64,000 bases of DNA from Halopseudomonas formosensis. GTDB lineage: Bacteria > Pseudomonadota > Gammaproteobacteria > Pseudomonadales > Pseudomonadaceae. Made by a program: the position numbers and the translations under genes. Below, one piece after another: positions 54,743 to 62,806 of this stretch; position 1 is the stretch's first letter; each line of letters begins with the position of its first letter. Below the pieces are notes generated by a model, which did no database searches, was not told the origin of the DNA, and worked only from the letters and a program-made list of their open reading frames with translations. The DNA lies in the NCBI RefSeq assembly GCF_900115905.1, contig NZ_FOYD01000003.1:62001-126000 (forward strand). The letters are read 5' to 3'.

Positions 54743-56319
54743 TGCCAGAACCAGCGCCAGCTGCCCGGGCGGTGCTGATTGATCACCGGCGTCTCGTCAG
54801 CATTGATCACCAGCAGCACCGGCAGGCCCAGATGCTGGGGCACCTGTGACGGCTGCTTGAAGCGATGGTCGAAGAACTCCCGCACATAGGCCAGCGCCAG
54901 AGCGAGCAGCAGCCCGGTCAGCAATCCCAGCGGGATGATCAGCAGCGGCTTGGGAAACGCCGGTTCAGTCGGCTCATAGGGCTGACTGAGGATCCGGGCA
55001 TTGGACAGGGAACCATCGATCAGACCCTGACTGCGACTTTCCTCGGAGCGCTGGGTATAGGTGAAGAACGCCTTGTGCAGCGCGTCAATCTCGGTATCCA
55101 GCTGGCGCAGCTTGCTCTGCACCTCCTGCAGCAGGCGGATGCGATCCTTGTACTGGGCGATCCGCTCCTCCTTCTGGGTGATCACCGAGTGCATGATCGC
55201 CAGGTCTTCACTGCGCTCGCGGATGCGATTCTCAACCACCTGCAGGAATTGATTGCGGGTCTGGGTGATCTGCCGGCGCTGCTCGCGGATCGGCAGACTG
55301 TCATCCTGATAGGACGCTGCCGCGCTGGCGTAACGTCCGACCTGCTCCGCCAGCTGCTCGCCCAGCTGTTTGATCTCCCGATCCTCGTAGGCGATGTTGT
55401 CGATGATGTTGGCGAAGGCATAGGGGAAGGTGTAATCGGTCAGGCCCGACCTGCGCGCCTCCTGCAGACTGGCCTGCAGGTAGTCACGCCAGCGCTGGCT
55501 CTCCAGAGCGCGGTCGCGGTACTGGTTGAGCGCCTGCTCCTCGGTATTGATGGCGTTGAGACGGAAGGTGATCTCTTCCGCCGGGTCCGATGCGTTGGCC
55601 GCAGCCAGCAGCTCCAGACGCTGCGCCTCCAGATCATCCAGGCGCTGTTCGTACTGTGCCTTCTTCTGCTCATAGAAATGCTGTGGCAGGTCGTTGGACT
55701 GCAGCATCTGCCGATTGAGCAGGTAGTTGGCCAGCAGGCGCTCGACAAAGCGGGTACCCTGCACCGGGTCCGGGAAGTCGTAGACCACGGTTATTACGTT
55801 CGAACCCGGGCGGGTCTCGATGGTCAACGCCTTCGCTGCCTGTTCGGTCCAGGCATCAAGGGTAGTGTCGCGCACCGGGTCGGTCTCAAGTCCGAGCAGG
55901 TGACGCAGCGGATTGACCACGTGATTGCGGATCGGATTGGCGATGTAGGTCTTCAGAGGCCGGACCAGCCATTTGTTCAGCAGGCCCGGACGCGGATCGT
56001 AGCTGCCCTCTTCCCGGAGTTCGGCGATGGTCTGCCGGATCAGGGTGGTGGAGCGCAGGATATTGACCTCGGTTTCCATGTCCGTCAGCGTCGGCGGAAT
56101 GAACTTGTCGCTTTCCTGGCTGAGCGCCGTGCTGACGTCAGCCTGGGACAACTTCTTGGACTGCACGATGATATCCGCACTGATCTCGAAGGTCTGCTTG
56201 AGCACCAGCGGCAGCAACAGCGTGATCAGTGCGAACAGCAGGAACACCCGCTTGATCAGTCGCCTGTGCACGAACAGTACTCGCAGGAAGTCGTGCAGAT
56301 AGTTTTCCATTCTGTTCAT
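54727..56319 (-). CDS. Polysaccharide copolymerase, Wzz/GumC type
   Basis: A 530-residue chain-length protein with a membrane segment at about residues 23-41, a long periplasmic region that is mostly coiled coil (residues about 170-420) and a second membrane segment near 460-482, followed by a short cytoplasmic tail that lacks an ATPase domain. It works with the separate kinase-like protein and Wza. The ATG at 56319 has AAGGA six bases upstream and starts MNRMENYLHDFL; the frame is open to 56358. Confidence 0.9.
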   Translation of the reverse strand: MNRMENYLHDFLRVLFVHRRLIKRVFLLFALITLLLPLVLKQTFEISADIIVQSKKLSQADVSTALSQESDKFIPPTLTDMETEVNILRSTTLIRQTIAELREEGSYDPRPGLLNKWLVRPLKTYIANPIRNHVVNPLRHLLGLETDPVRDTTLDAWTEQAAKALTIETRPGSNVITVVYDFPDPVQGTRFVERLLANYLLNRQMLQSNDLPQHFYEQKKAQYEQRLDDLEAQRLELLAAANASDPAEEITFRLNAINTEEQALNQYRDRALESQRWRDYLQASLQEARRSGLTDYTFPYAFANIIDNIAYEDREIKQLGEQLAEQVGRYASAAASYQDDSLPIREQRRQITQTRNQFLQVVENRIRERSEDLAIMHSVITQKEERIAQYKDRIRLLQEVQSKLRQLDTEIDALHKAFFTYTQRSEESRSQGLIDGSLSNARILSQPYEPTEPAFPKPLLIIPLGLLTGLLLALALAYVREFFDHRFKQPSQVPQHLGLPVLLVINADETPVINQHRPGSWRWFWHWART

Positions 56320-56332
56320 GACCCGTCCTTGA

Positions 56333-57337
56333 TCAGTCGTCATCTTTGTTATCCACACGGTAGGAGAAGCTGAAGCCGACGCCCTGGAAAAGCACCACGT
56401 CCGCCAACTGGCGGCTGACCTCGCCGGCTCTGGTCAGGCGGGTCTTGGGTACATAGATCAGGTCATCGGGCTGCAGATAGGCAAAGGCCTGCGCCTGGCC
56501 CTTGAGAGCCGCATCCACATCGTACAGATGCACGGCCACCTCGTTACCGCGCCGGCGCATGATCGCCACCGTCTCGAGGTTGGCACCCAGCAGCGGCCCC
56601 TGGGCCATGGTCAGGGCCTCCAGCACCGAGACCGGACGCCGCACCGGGTAGGCACCGGGCTGGGTGACGGCACCAAGCACGTAGACCTCGTTGGCCACGG
56701 TCGACTTGAGCAGCACATCGGCGCGGATCTCGCCGAACTCGGCGGCATACAGCTGATTCAGCTCTGCCACCACGTCCTCGACGCTCTTGCCCTGCAGTGC
56801 CAGGGTGCCCACCAGGGGAAAGCTTGCACGACCGTCCGCGCCGACGGTGATCTCGCGGCTCATGCCAGTAGCCGGGTGGTTCAGCGTCATGCGCAGGTTC
56901 TCCAGCTGGGCCATGGGCCTGGCCACCGAGACCACGATCTCCGGTCGGCGCAGTACCCGACTGTATTGCTCGATCACCTTGCGCTGAACATCAGCCACCG
57001 ACAGGCCGGCCACCTCTATGGCTCCCACATAGGGCATGTCGACCACGCCATCGGGCATGACGATGCGCGTACCATTGAGTTCACTGGTGGTCAGGAACAT
57101 CATTTCCAGATGGTCACCGCGCTGGATGCGGTAAGGGCCATCGCTGGAGGTATTGAGATGAAAGATCACATCCAGTACGTCGCCGGGACGCAGCAGCTGT
57201 TTGATGGGCATTACTTCGGATGCCTGACTGTGTTCCGCCGGTGCTGTCACCAGCTGTACCGGCAACTGGCTTTCCTGCACGCTCGAGCAGCCGCCCAGCA
57301 CAAGCCCCAGCATCAGGGTCGATAACGGTATTCTCAT
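56333..57337 (-). CDS. Polysaccharide export lipoprotein, Wza type
   Basis: A 334-residue outer-membrane lipoprotein with lipobox LGGC (C17). It has the Poly_export domain (about 45-130, LLRPGDVLDVIFHL) and SLBB-type repeats (DGRASFPLVGTLALQGKSVE and VYVLGAVTQPGAYPV). It should form the outer-membrane channel for the polymer. The ATG at 57337 starts the signal peptide; an upstream ATG at 57370 is unlikely. Confidence 0.92.
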   Translation of the reverse strand: MRIPLSTLMLGLVLGGCSSVQESQLPVQLVTAPAEHSQASEVMPIKQLLRPGDVLDVIFHLNTSSDGPYRIQRGDHLEMMFLTTSELNGTRIVMPDGVVDMPYVGAIEVAGLSVADVQRKVIEQYSRVLRRPEIVVSVARPMAQLENLRMTLNHPATGMSREITVGADGRASFPLVGTLALQGKSVEDVVAELNQLYAAEFGEIRADVLLKSTVANEVYVLGAVTQPGAYPVRRPVSVLEALTMAQGPLLGANLETVAIMRRRGNEVAVHLYDVDAALKGQAQAFAYLQPDDLIYVPKTRLTRAGEVSRQLADVVLFQGVGFSFSYRVDNKDDD

Positions 57338-57348
57338 GGGTCGCTCGC

Positions 57349-57975
57349 TCAAAGATTGTCGTAAATCCATTTCGGCATGTAATAGCGCCGGGCATTGAAT
57401 ATGCTGCCGATCACGCGGGCGTCCGCCTGATTCAGCCGCTGCACCGCTGCCTGGGCTACTTCCCAGCGCGTTTCCTCCGCGCGTACCACCAGCACCACAC
57501 CGTCGACCCGAGCGGCCAGACTGACCAGGCCGGAGTTGGCATAGACGGCGTCGCCATCGAGAATCACGAAGCGATAATGCTGCCCCAGCGCAGCGAACAG
57601 TTGCGGCAGGGCCTTGGGATCCAGTGTCCCGTTGCCGCCCAGCGGCAGAAAGTCGAAGGGTTGCTGCTCCAGCTTGACTACACAGGACTGGGGCGCCATC
57701 TGTGACGTCGCCAGAAGGTCGAGAAAACCCGGCCGGTCCTCGAGCTTGTGCGCCCGGGTCAGCCCCGCATCGGACAGGCAGGCATCCACCACCAGCACTG
57801 GTTCCCGGCTAGTCTGCGCCAGTTCCCCCGCCAGTGTCAGGGTGCAGGACGATGTCCCGCTGCCCGGGCTGGCCGCTGTGACCAGTATCACCTTGAGGTC
57901 CTGATCCACGGCCAGCGCGGCGAGATTGCTCTCGCTCGGTCGCCGCGCGCGAATCGCATTCGACATCCTTTCCAT
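57349..57975 (-). CDS. CpsD/CapB-like P-loop protein with degenerate Walker A
   Basis: A 208-residue MinD/BY-kinase-type protein. The P-loop region reads SPGSGTSS (residues 36-43), where canonical kinases have GxGK[ST]; the catalytic lysine is replaced by Thr. The Walker A' aspartate is kept (D64 in LVVDACL), as is a FVILDGD Walker B-like strand. The C-terminus has only three tyrosines (RRYYMPKWIYDNL), not a clear Tyr cluster. It is a likely partner of the Wzz protein but may not be an active kinase. Confidence 0.8.
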   Translation of the reverse strand: MERMSNAIRARRPSESNLAALAVDQDLKVILVTAASPGSGTSSCTLTLAGELAQTSREPVLVVDACLSDAGLTRAHKLEDRPGFLDLLATSQMAPQSCVVKLEQQPFDFLPLGGNGTLDPKALPQLFAALGQHYRFVILDGDAVYANSGLVSLAARVDGVVLVVRAEETRWEVAQAAVQRLNQADARVIGSIFNARRYYMPKWIYDNL

Positions 57976-57976
57976 A

Positions 57977-58735
57977 TCAACTTGCTCCCTGGCCGTTCAG
58001 CACCTTGAAGGGGGTTATCAGAAGTATCTTCAGGTCCATCAGCGGACCCTGTTGGGCGATGTATTTCATGTCCAGCTCGACCCGCTCGTCGAAGCCCACA
58101 TCGCTGCGCCCGGACACCTGCCACAACCCGGTGATACCGGGATAGATGCTCAGGCGACCCAGATGGTGGTCATGGTAGGTGGTGGCCTTGAATGACGTCG
58201 GTCGGGGGCCCACCAGACGCATGTGGCCCAGCACCACGTTGATCAGATTGGGCAGCTCATCCAGACTGGAGCGGCGCAGATGGCGACCGATCCCCTTGAT
58301 GCGCGGATCCCTGTCGATCTTGAAGTCGACCGAATCCTTGCCATGCTTGTTCAGATGCCGCAGAGACTCCTTGAGCTCCTCGGCATTGACCACCATGGTG
58401 CGGAACTTGAACATGCCGAAGCGCCTGCCGCGAAAGCCCGTACGCTCCTGAATGAAGAATACCGGCCCAGGGCTGCCGAGCTTGATGGCCAGCGCGATAG
58501 CCAGCAGCAGCGGCGATATAAGCACCAGCAGCAACGCGGCGATCAATGCCGACACCCAGCGATTGCAACGGGACAGCGTCCATGGCCGGCCACCGATTCG
58601 GCCGGTGATCCAGCCCCGGTCGTGCACCCGCAGGGCATTGTCCATCTTCTGTCTGAATACATGATCCCGTCGGTCTGCCGACGGGGAGACTATGCTGCCG
58701 ACTTCCAGCACGGGTGATGCGTCGTCCATGTCCAC
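57977..58735 (-). CDS. Initiating sugar-phosphate transferase (PglC/WcaJ type)
   Basis: A 252-residue bacterial sugar transferase. One membrane segment lies at about residues 60-86, then the catalytic domain with GMFKFRTM, the RRSSLDELPNLINV motif and GPRPTSF. It transfers a sugar-1-phosphate to undecaprenyl phosphate to start the repeat unit. It is the short, monotopic form. It lies one base before the kinase-like gene. Confidence 0.93.
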   Translation of the reverse strand: MDMDDASPVLEVGSIVSPSADRRDHVFRQKMDNALRVHDRGWITGRIGGRPWTLSRCNRWVSALIAALLLVLISPLLLAIALAIKLGSPGPVFFIQERTGFRGRRFGMFKFRTMVVNAEELKESLRHLNKHGKDSVDFKIDRDPRIKGIGRHLRRSSLDELPNLINVVLGHMRLVGPRPTSFKATTYHDHHLGRLSIYPGITGLWQVSGRSDVGFDERVELDMKYIAQQGPLMDLKILLITPFKVLNGQGAS

Positions 58736-58750
58736 TTCTCCATGGCGGTG

Positions 58751-59749
58751 TTAACAGGTATATGTACGAAACCACTTCACGAACAGGGCCAGCCCCTGCT
58801 CCAGATCCACCCGGGGGGCGAACCCGGTGAGCTGCTCCAGGGCGCGAGTATCGGCGCAGGTCTCCAGTACGTCCCCGGGCTGTAGCGGGAGAAACTCCAG
58901 AACCGCCTCGCGCCCGAGCCGACGCTCCAGAATCGCGATGTAATCGATCAGATGTACCGGGCGCTGGCCGCCAATGTTGCAGATCCGCCAGGGCGCGTAG
59001 CTGGTCGAAGCACTGCCATCCCAGGTCAGGCTCCGGGCCGGTGCCTTGTCCAGCAACCGGGTGATGGATTCGACTACGTCATCGATGTAGGTGAAATCCC
59101 GCCGGTGACGACCGTAATTGAACAGCTTGACCGGCCGCCCTTCACTGATGGCATGGGCAAACAGCATCGGCGACATGTCGGGGCGCCCCCAGGGACCATA
59201 TACCGTAAAAAACCGCAGGCCGGTGCAGGGGATGTCGTAGAGATGGGCATAGGCGTGCGCCAGGCCTTCGTTGGCCTTCTTGGTTGCGGCGTACAACGAC
59301 AACGGATGGTCCACGTTGTCTTTTTCCGAGTAGGGAATGTGCTCGTTGGCGCCGTAAACCGAACTGGACGAGGCATAGACCAGATGCCGGGGCATGAATG
59401 CGCGACAGGCTTCCAGCAGATTGAGAAAGCCCACCAGATTCGATTGCAGGTAGACATCCGGACGCTCGATCGAATAGCGAACCCCGGCCTGAGCGGCCAG
59501 ATGCAGTACCACCTCCGGTCGAAACTGCTCGAAGAGTTCGAGCAGGCCACTGCTGTCGGCGATATCCAGTCTGTGCAGGTCGAAACTGTCGACTTCCCGA
59601 CGCAGCCAGGTGATCCGATCCTCCTTCAGCTGGGGCGAGTAATAGTCGTTGAAGTTGTCCACCACGCACAGCTGGTGTCCTTCACGGACCAGGCGATGAA
59701 CGCAGTGGGCGCCGATGAACCCGGCACCTCCGGTAACCAGGATTCTCAT
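58751..59749 (-). CDS. NAD-dependent UDP-glucuronate 4-epimerase
   Basis: A 332-residue extended SDR enzyme with GGAGFIG (7-13), the SSSSVYG catalytic Ser region (127-133) and Y153-xxx-K157. The motif FNDYYSPQLKEDR after the second strand and the overall length match UDP-glucuronate epimerases, which make UDP-galacturonate. It overlaps ugd by four bases, so the two probably make UDP-GlcA and UDP-GalA together. Confidence 0.88.
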   Translation of the reverse strand: MRILVTGGAGFIGAHCVHRLVREGHQLCVVDNFNDYYSPQLKEDRITWLRREVDSFDLHRLDIADSSGLLELFEQFRPEVVLHLAAQAGVRYSIERPDVYLQSNLVGFLNLLEACRAFMPRHLVYASSSSVYGANEHIPYSEKDNVDHPLSLYAATKKANEGLAHAYAHLYDIPCTGLRFFTVYGPWGRPDMSPMLFAHAISEGRPVKLFNYGRHRRDFTYIDDVVESITRLLDKAPARSLTWDGSASTSYAPWRICNIGGQRPVHLIDYIAILERRLGREAVLEFLPLQPGDVLETCADTRALEQLTGFAPRVDLEQGLALFVKWFRTYTC

Positions 59750-61089
59750 GCTGCAGGCGCCTGATAGGGAACCCCTATGCCTCGGTAGTGCAACCCCGCG
59801 CGGGCCACCTCGGCCGGATCATAGAGATTGCGGCCATCCAGAATCAGGCGGGAGCGCAGCTTGTCCCGCAGCAGGTCGAAGTCGACAACGCGAAAGGTCT
59901 TCCACTCCGTACAGATGACCAGCGCATCGGCATTCTGCAGACAGTCATCGCGGGTGGCGCACAATTGCAGGTCCGGGCGATAACCGTAGAGGCGCCGGCA
60001 CTCGGTCATGGCCTCCGGGTCATAGGCCTGGACCACGGCCCCGGCCGCCCACAGCGCCTCCATCAGATAGCGGCTGGGGGCTTCGCGCATGTCATCGGTA
60101 TTGGGCTTGAAAGCCAGCCCCCACAGGGCAATGACCTTGCCACGCAGATCACCCTCGAAGAACTCCTGCAACCGCCTGAACAGCACCAGTCGCTGCTGGT
60201 TGTTCACCTCGCTGACCGCCCGCAACAGCAGGGGCGGCACGTCCTGCTCCTCGGCGGTGCGGATCAGTGCCTTGAGATCCTTGGGAAAGCAGGAGCCGCC
60301 AAACCCGCAACCCGGGTAAAGGAAGTGATAGCCGATGCGCGAATCCGATCCCAGCCCCTTGCGCACGGCATTGACATCCACCCCGAGGCGGTCCGCCAGC
60401 AGGGCAATCTCGTTCATGAAGCTGATACGGGTCGCAAGCATGGCGTTGGAGGCGTACTTCACCAGCTCGGCACTGCGGTTATCCATGAACAGGATACGAT
60501 CATGGTTGTGGTTGAAGGGCGCATAGAGCTTGGCAATGCATTGCCTGGTTGCCTCGTCCGGGCAACCGGCAACGATACGGTCCGGGCGGATGCAGTCGTT
60601 GACCGCCGAGCCTTCACGGAGAAACTCGGGATTGGAGACTATGCTGACGTTCAACATGCCCTTGCCAAGCTCGGCCAGCGTTTCGCGAGCCACCGCCAGC
60701 ACACGGTCGGCGGTACCCACTGGTACAGTGGACTTGATGATGAGAGTCTTGTCGCGGTCCATCAGCCGGGCGATCTCCCGAGCCACGTCGAGGACGTGAC
60801 CGAGGTCGGCGGAACCGTCCTCGTTGGGCGGCGTACCTACGGCAATGAAGATGATGTCTGCATGGAGGACGGCGTCCGATGCCTGGGTGGTGAACCCCAG
60901 CCGGCCCTCGGCGAGATTGCGTTCCAGCATTTCCGCCAGACCCGGCTCGTGAATGGTCGGCACGCCGCGTTGCAGCTGGGCTATTTTCCTTGGATCGATG
61001 TCGACGCAGATGACCTGATGTCCTACATCCGCCAGAGCGGCGGCTTGAACCAGTCCTACGTATCCCGTACCGAAAACGCTGATTTCCAT
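59746..61089 (-). CDS. ugd: UDP-glucose 6-dehydrogenase
   Basis: A 447-residue dehydrogenase that oxidises UDP-glucose to UDP-glucuronate with two NAD+. The NAD-binding FGTGYVGLVQAAALAD (6-21) is at the N-terminus; the catalytic C267 lies in GCGFGGSCFPKD, and the C-terminal domain is complete. It is the first gene of the exopolysaccharide run, with 233 bases of non-coding DNA upstream. Confidence 0.95.
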   Translation of the reverse strand: MEISVFGTGYVGLVQAAALADVGHQVICVDIDPRKIAQLQRGVPTIHEPGLAEMLERNLAEGRLGFTTQASDAVLHADIIFIAVGTPPNEDGSADLGHVLDVAREIARLMDRDKTLIIKSTVPVGTADRVLAVARETLAELGKGMLNVSIVSNPEFLREGSAVNDCIRPDRIVAGCPDEATRQCIAKLYAPFNHNHDRILFMDNRSAELVKYASNAMLATRISFMNEIALLADRLGVDVNAVRKGLGSDSRIGYHFLYPGCGFGGSCFPKDLKALIRTAEEQDVPPLLLRAVSEVNNQQRLVLFRRLQEFFEGDLRGKVIALWGLAFKPNTDDMREAPSRYLMEALWAAGAVVQAYDPEAMTECRRLYGYRPDLQLCATRDDCLQNADALVICTEWKTFRVVDFDLLRDKLRSRLILDGRNLYDPAEVARAGLHYRGIGVPYQAPAA

Positions 61090-61125
61090 ATTGGCACTCC
61101 CTGCCCACCAACCGGGGCAAGCGTC

Positions 61126-61153
61126 AATTTACCAGCGAATCGATCCAAGTCAA
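61126..61153 (-). promoter_or_regulatory. Candidate sigma-70 promoter of the exopolysaccharide operon
   Basis: TTGACT (61153-61148) and TAAATT (61131-61126) on the minus strand are separated by 16 bases. A start near 61119 would give a 30-base leader before ugd. The -10 box is only a fair match. Confidence 0.4.
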
Positions 61154-61181
61154 TCAAATTGAGACATATTTTTGACATGCA

Positions 61182-61198
61182 GGCGATACGATATCGCC
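61182..61198. promoter_or_regulatory. Palindrome upstream of the exopolysaccharide promoter
   Basis: GGCGATA-CGA-TATCGCC is a perfect inverted repeat of seven-base arms, about 30 bases upstream of the candidate -35 box. Its size and position fit a binding site for an activator or repressor of the operon. No specific regulator can be named. Confidence 0.4.
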
Positions 61199-61288
61199 AT
61201 GGCATAGGTTAAATATTTGAACTAGCTCAAAAAAAGAGAGGCACCAACGAGACGAATGGACTTGACTCGGGCGACGAACGGTAGGCGA

Positions 61289-61313
61289 AGGGGGAAGCAG
61301 AGCACTTCCCCCT
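61289..61313 (-). terminator. Hairpin after the short-chain dehydrogenase gene
   Basis: AGGGGGAAG (61289-61297) pairs with CTTCCCCCT (61305-61313), about ten bases after the stop at 61323. There is no T run beyond it, so termination is likely inefficient or rho-assisted. Confidence 0.4.
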
Positions 61314-61322
61314 GGAAGGGAA

Positions 61323-62129
61323 TCAGGCGCGCTTGGCCAGTTTCTTGACAGCCAGCTTCACCATTTCTTCATGGATCAGCCGGGGGTTGCTCTGCTTGAG
61401 CTCCCAGGCTTCGCGCCCCTTGTCATGGGGCAGGATCATGAAGGTGCCGGCCTGACTTTCGCGGTGAATGATCTCGGCGATATCTGCTGCCGAAATCGGC
61501 GAGCTTTCCAGCAAGCGAGCAATGTCCTCCTTGGATCCGGAATCCGGCCCGCGGTAGGAATCCATCAGGTTGGTCTGGAAGAAGGAGGGGCAGACAACAT
61601 GCACGGCGATGCCCTTGGGCTGGAGTTCGCACAGCAGACTTTCCGACAGCGCGACCACCCCGGCCTTGGCCACGTTGTAGTTGCTCATGGCCGGGGCCTG
61701 CATCAGGGCGGCCATGGAGGCGATATTGATAATGCGCCCACCCTTCTGCAGCAGCGGCAGGAAGGCCTTGCAGCCCTTGACCACACCCATCAGATTGATA
61801 CTGATCTGCCAGTCCCAGTCGTCGAGGGTCAGATCCTCGAACCAGCCACCGGAGGCGACCCCGGCGTTATTGATCAGGATGTCGATGCCACCCATGCTTT
61901 CTTCGCAGCTCTGCGCCAGCGCCGCCAGCTGACTGTAATCGCGGACATCGCAGCGCCGGGTGAAACCGCTGCCACCGGCCTGTTCGACCAGGCGAAGCGT
62001 CTCCCCCAGTCCGGCTTCCTGGATATCCGCCAGGGCCAGCCAGGCGCCCTCCCGGGCATAGCGCAACGCCAGCTCGCGCCCCAGTCCACTGCCCGCTCCG
62101 GTTACCACCACTCGCATCTTCTTCGTCAT
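61323..62129 (-). CDS. Short-chain dehydrogenase/reductase
   Basis: A 268-residue classical SDR with TGAGSGLG (10-17), NNAG (87-90), the catalytic S138, Y151 and K155 (NYNVAKAG). The ATG at 62129 has GGAGG four bases upstream; the frame is open to 62147. The substrate is not predictable. A long C-terminal extension of Lys- and Ala-rich sequence ends VKKLAKRA. It is separate from the exopolysaccharide operon. Confidence 0.88.
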   Translation of the reverse strand: MTKKMRVVVTGAGSGLGRELALRYAREGAWLALADIQEAGLGETLRLVEQAGGSGFTRRCDVRDYSQLAALAQSCEESMGGIDILINNAGVASGGWFEDLTLDDWDWQISINLMGVVKGCKAFLPLLQKGGRIINIASMAALMQAPAMSNYNVAKAGVVALSESLLCELQPKGIAVHVVCPSFFQTNLMDSYRGPDSGSKEDIARLLESSPISAADIAEIIHRESQAGTFMILPHDKGREAWELKQSNPRLIHEEMVKLAVKKLAKRA

Positions 62130-62311
62130 ACCGCCTCCAGTTTCCACCCCGACGACATCGAGTCATTCTTGTTATCTGTCTCAGTCAGGTGATGCTGCCA
62201 GTCTAGCGGGCTGCGGGGTATTGGAGGAACGGAAAACAGCAATATCACTGTCCCGAATGTGGCGCATTCAACTTCAGCGGACCCGGCGACTGCCGGGGCT
62301 GGCGCTGAAAC

Positions 62312-62340
62312 AAAAAAAAGCGGTTACCGGAGTAACCGCT
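62312..62340 (-). terminator. Rho-independent terminator after ccoM
   Basis: GCGGTTAC (62320-62327) pairs with GTAACCGC (62332-62339) around CGGA. On the minus strand it is followed by eight T residues (62319-62312). It lies 40 bases after the ccoM stop. Confidence 0.88.
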
Positions 62341-62379
62341 TAAAGGCCTTGCGAGCCATGCACGTTGAAAATCGAGAAT

Positions 62380-62502
62380 TCAGGAGTTCCTGTTGCGGGC
62401 CTTCTGCGCATCCTTGTAGATGAACACGCCTACCCCGGTGAGGAACACAACCATAAGACCGACTGTAAGCAGACCGGCAATCACTGCGTCATCAATAAAC
62501 AT
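62380..62502 (-). CDS. ccoM: CcoM-like small subunit of cbb3 cytochrome oxidase
   Basis: A 40-residue protein that is one membrane helix with a short charged tail, starting MFIDDAVIAGLLTVGLMVVF and ending YKDAQKARNRNS. It closely resembles CcoM of Pseudomonas, a small subunit found in the purified P. stutzeri cbb3 oxidase and needed for its stability. The frame is open to 62574 but the ATG at 62502 gives the family N-terminus. An ANR box and a correctly placed -10 box upstream fit low-oxygen induction of cbb3 oxidase genes. The other cco genes are not in the window. Confidence 0.72.
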   Translation of the reverse strand: MFIDDAVIAGLLTVGLMVVFLTGVGVFIYKDAQKARNRNS

Positions 62503-62532
62503 CTGGGCATCTCCGCATCCGTGTATGGCTAG

Positions 62533-62574
62533 AGAATACCCATATGGTCGATCAGGGTAATTGACCGGGATCAA
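62533..62574 (-). promoter_or_regulatory. ANR/FNR-activated promoter of ccoM
   Basis: TTGATCCCGGTCAA (62574-62561 on the minus strand) matches the ANR/FNR consensus TTGAT-N4-ATCAA in nine of ten fixed positions. A -10 box TATTCT (62538-62533) puts the start near 62526, with the ANR box centred at about -41.5, the standard class II position. Confidence 0.8.
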
Positions 62575-62586
62575 TTAAAGCGACTT

Positions 62587-62766
62587 TCAGCGCTTGCGCG
62601 ACTTCTTCTTCGAGCGGGGCTTTTTCGGCGGGGGTTCAGGCAGGGGAAATGCCTTCTCGAAGGCTTTGCGCACTTCGAGCAGTCGGGCTTCGTGGATATC
62701 GTGCAGCCGATCACGGCGCGCTTCGGCAAGATCGATGACAGTGGCGGGCACGGTGGGATCGGACAT
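62587..62766 (-). CDS. Small basic-tailed protein, unknown
   Basis: A 59-residue protein starting MSDPTVPATVIDLAEARRDR, with one amphipathic helix (about 10-40) and a very basic, Pro-rich tail (PPPKKPRSKKKSRKR). AGGAG five bases before the ATG at 62766 fixes the start; the frame is open to 62949 but the upper part overlaps the next gene. I do not recognise a function. The tail suggests nucleic-acid or membrane contact. It follows the 92-residue gene by 40 bases. Confidence 0.6.
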   Translation of the reverse strand: MSDPTVPATVIDLAEARRDRLHDIHEARLLEVRKAFEKAFPLPEPPPKKPRSKKKSRKR

Positions 62767-62806
62767 CTCGGCTCCTGGGAAATCTGGCCCACCAAGCATG
62801 AAAAGC

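Noticed and set aside
43490-61089. Exosortase (PEP-CTERM) type EPS locus
   Set aside because: The presence of FemAB-like, Wzz, CpsD-like and deacetylase genes suggested it, but there is no exosortase, no DUF3473-type deacetylase and no PEP-CTERM protein in the run.
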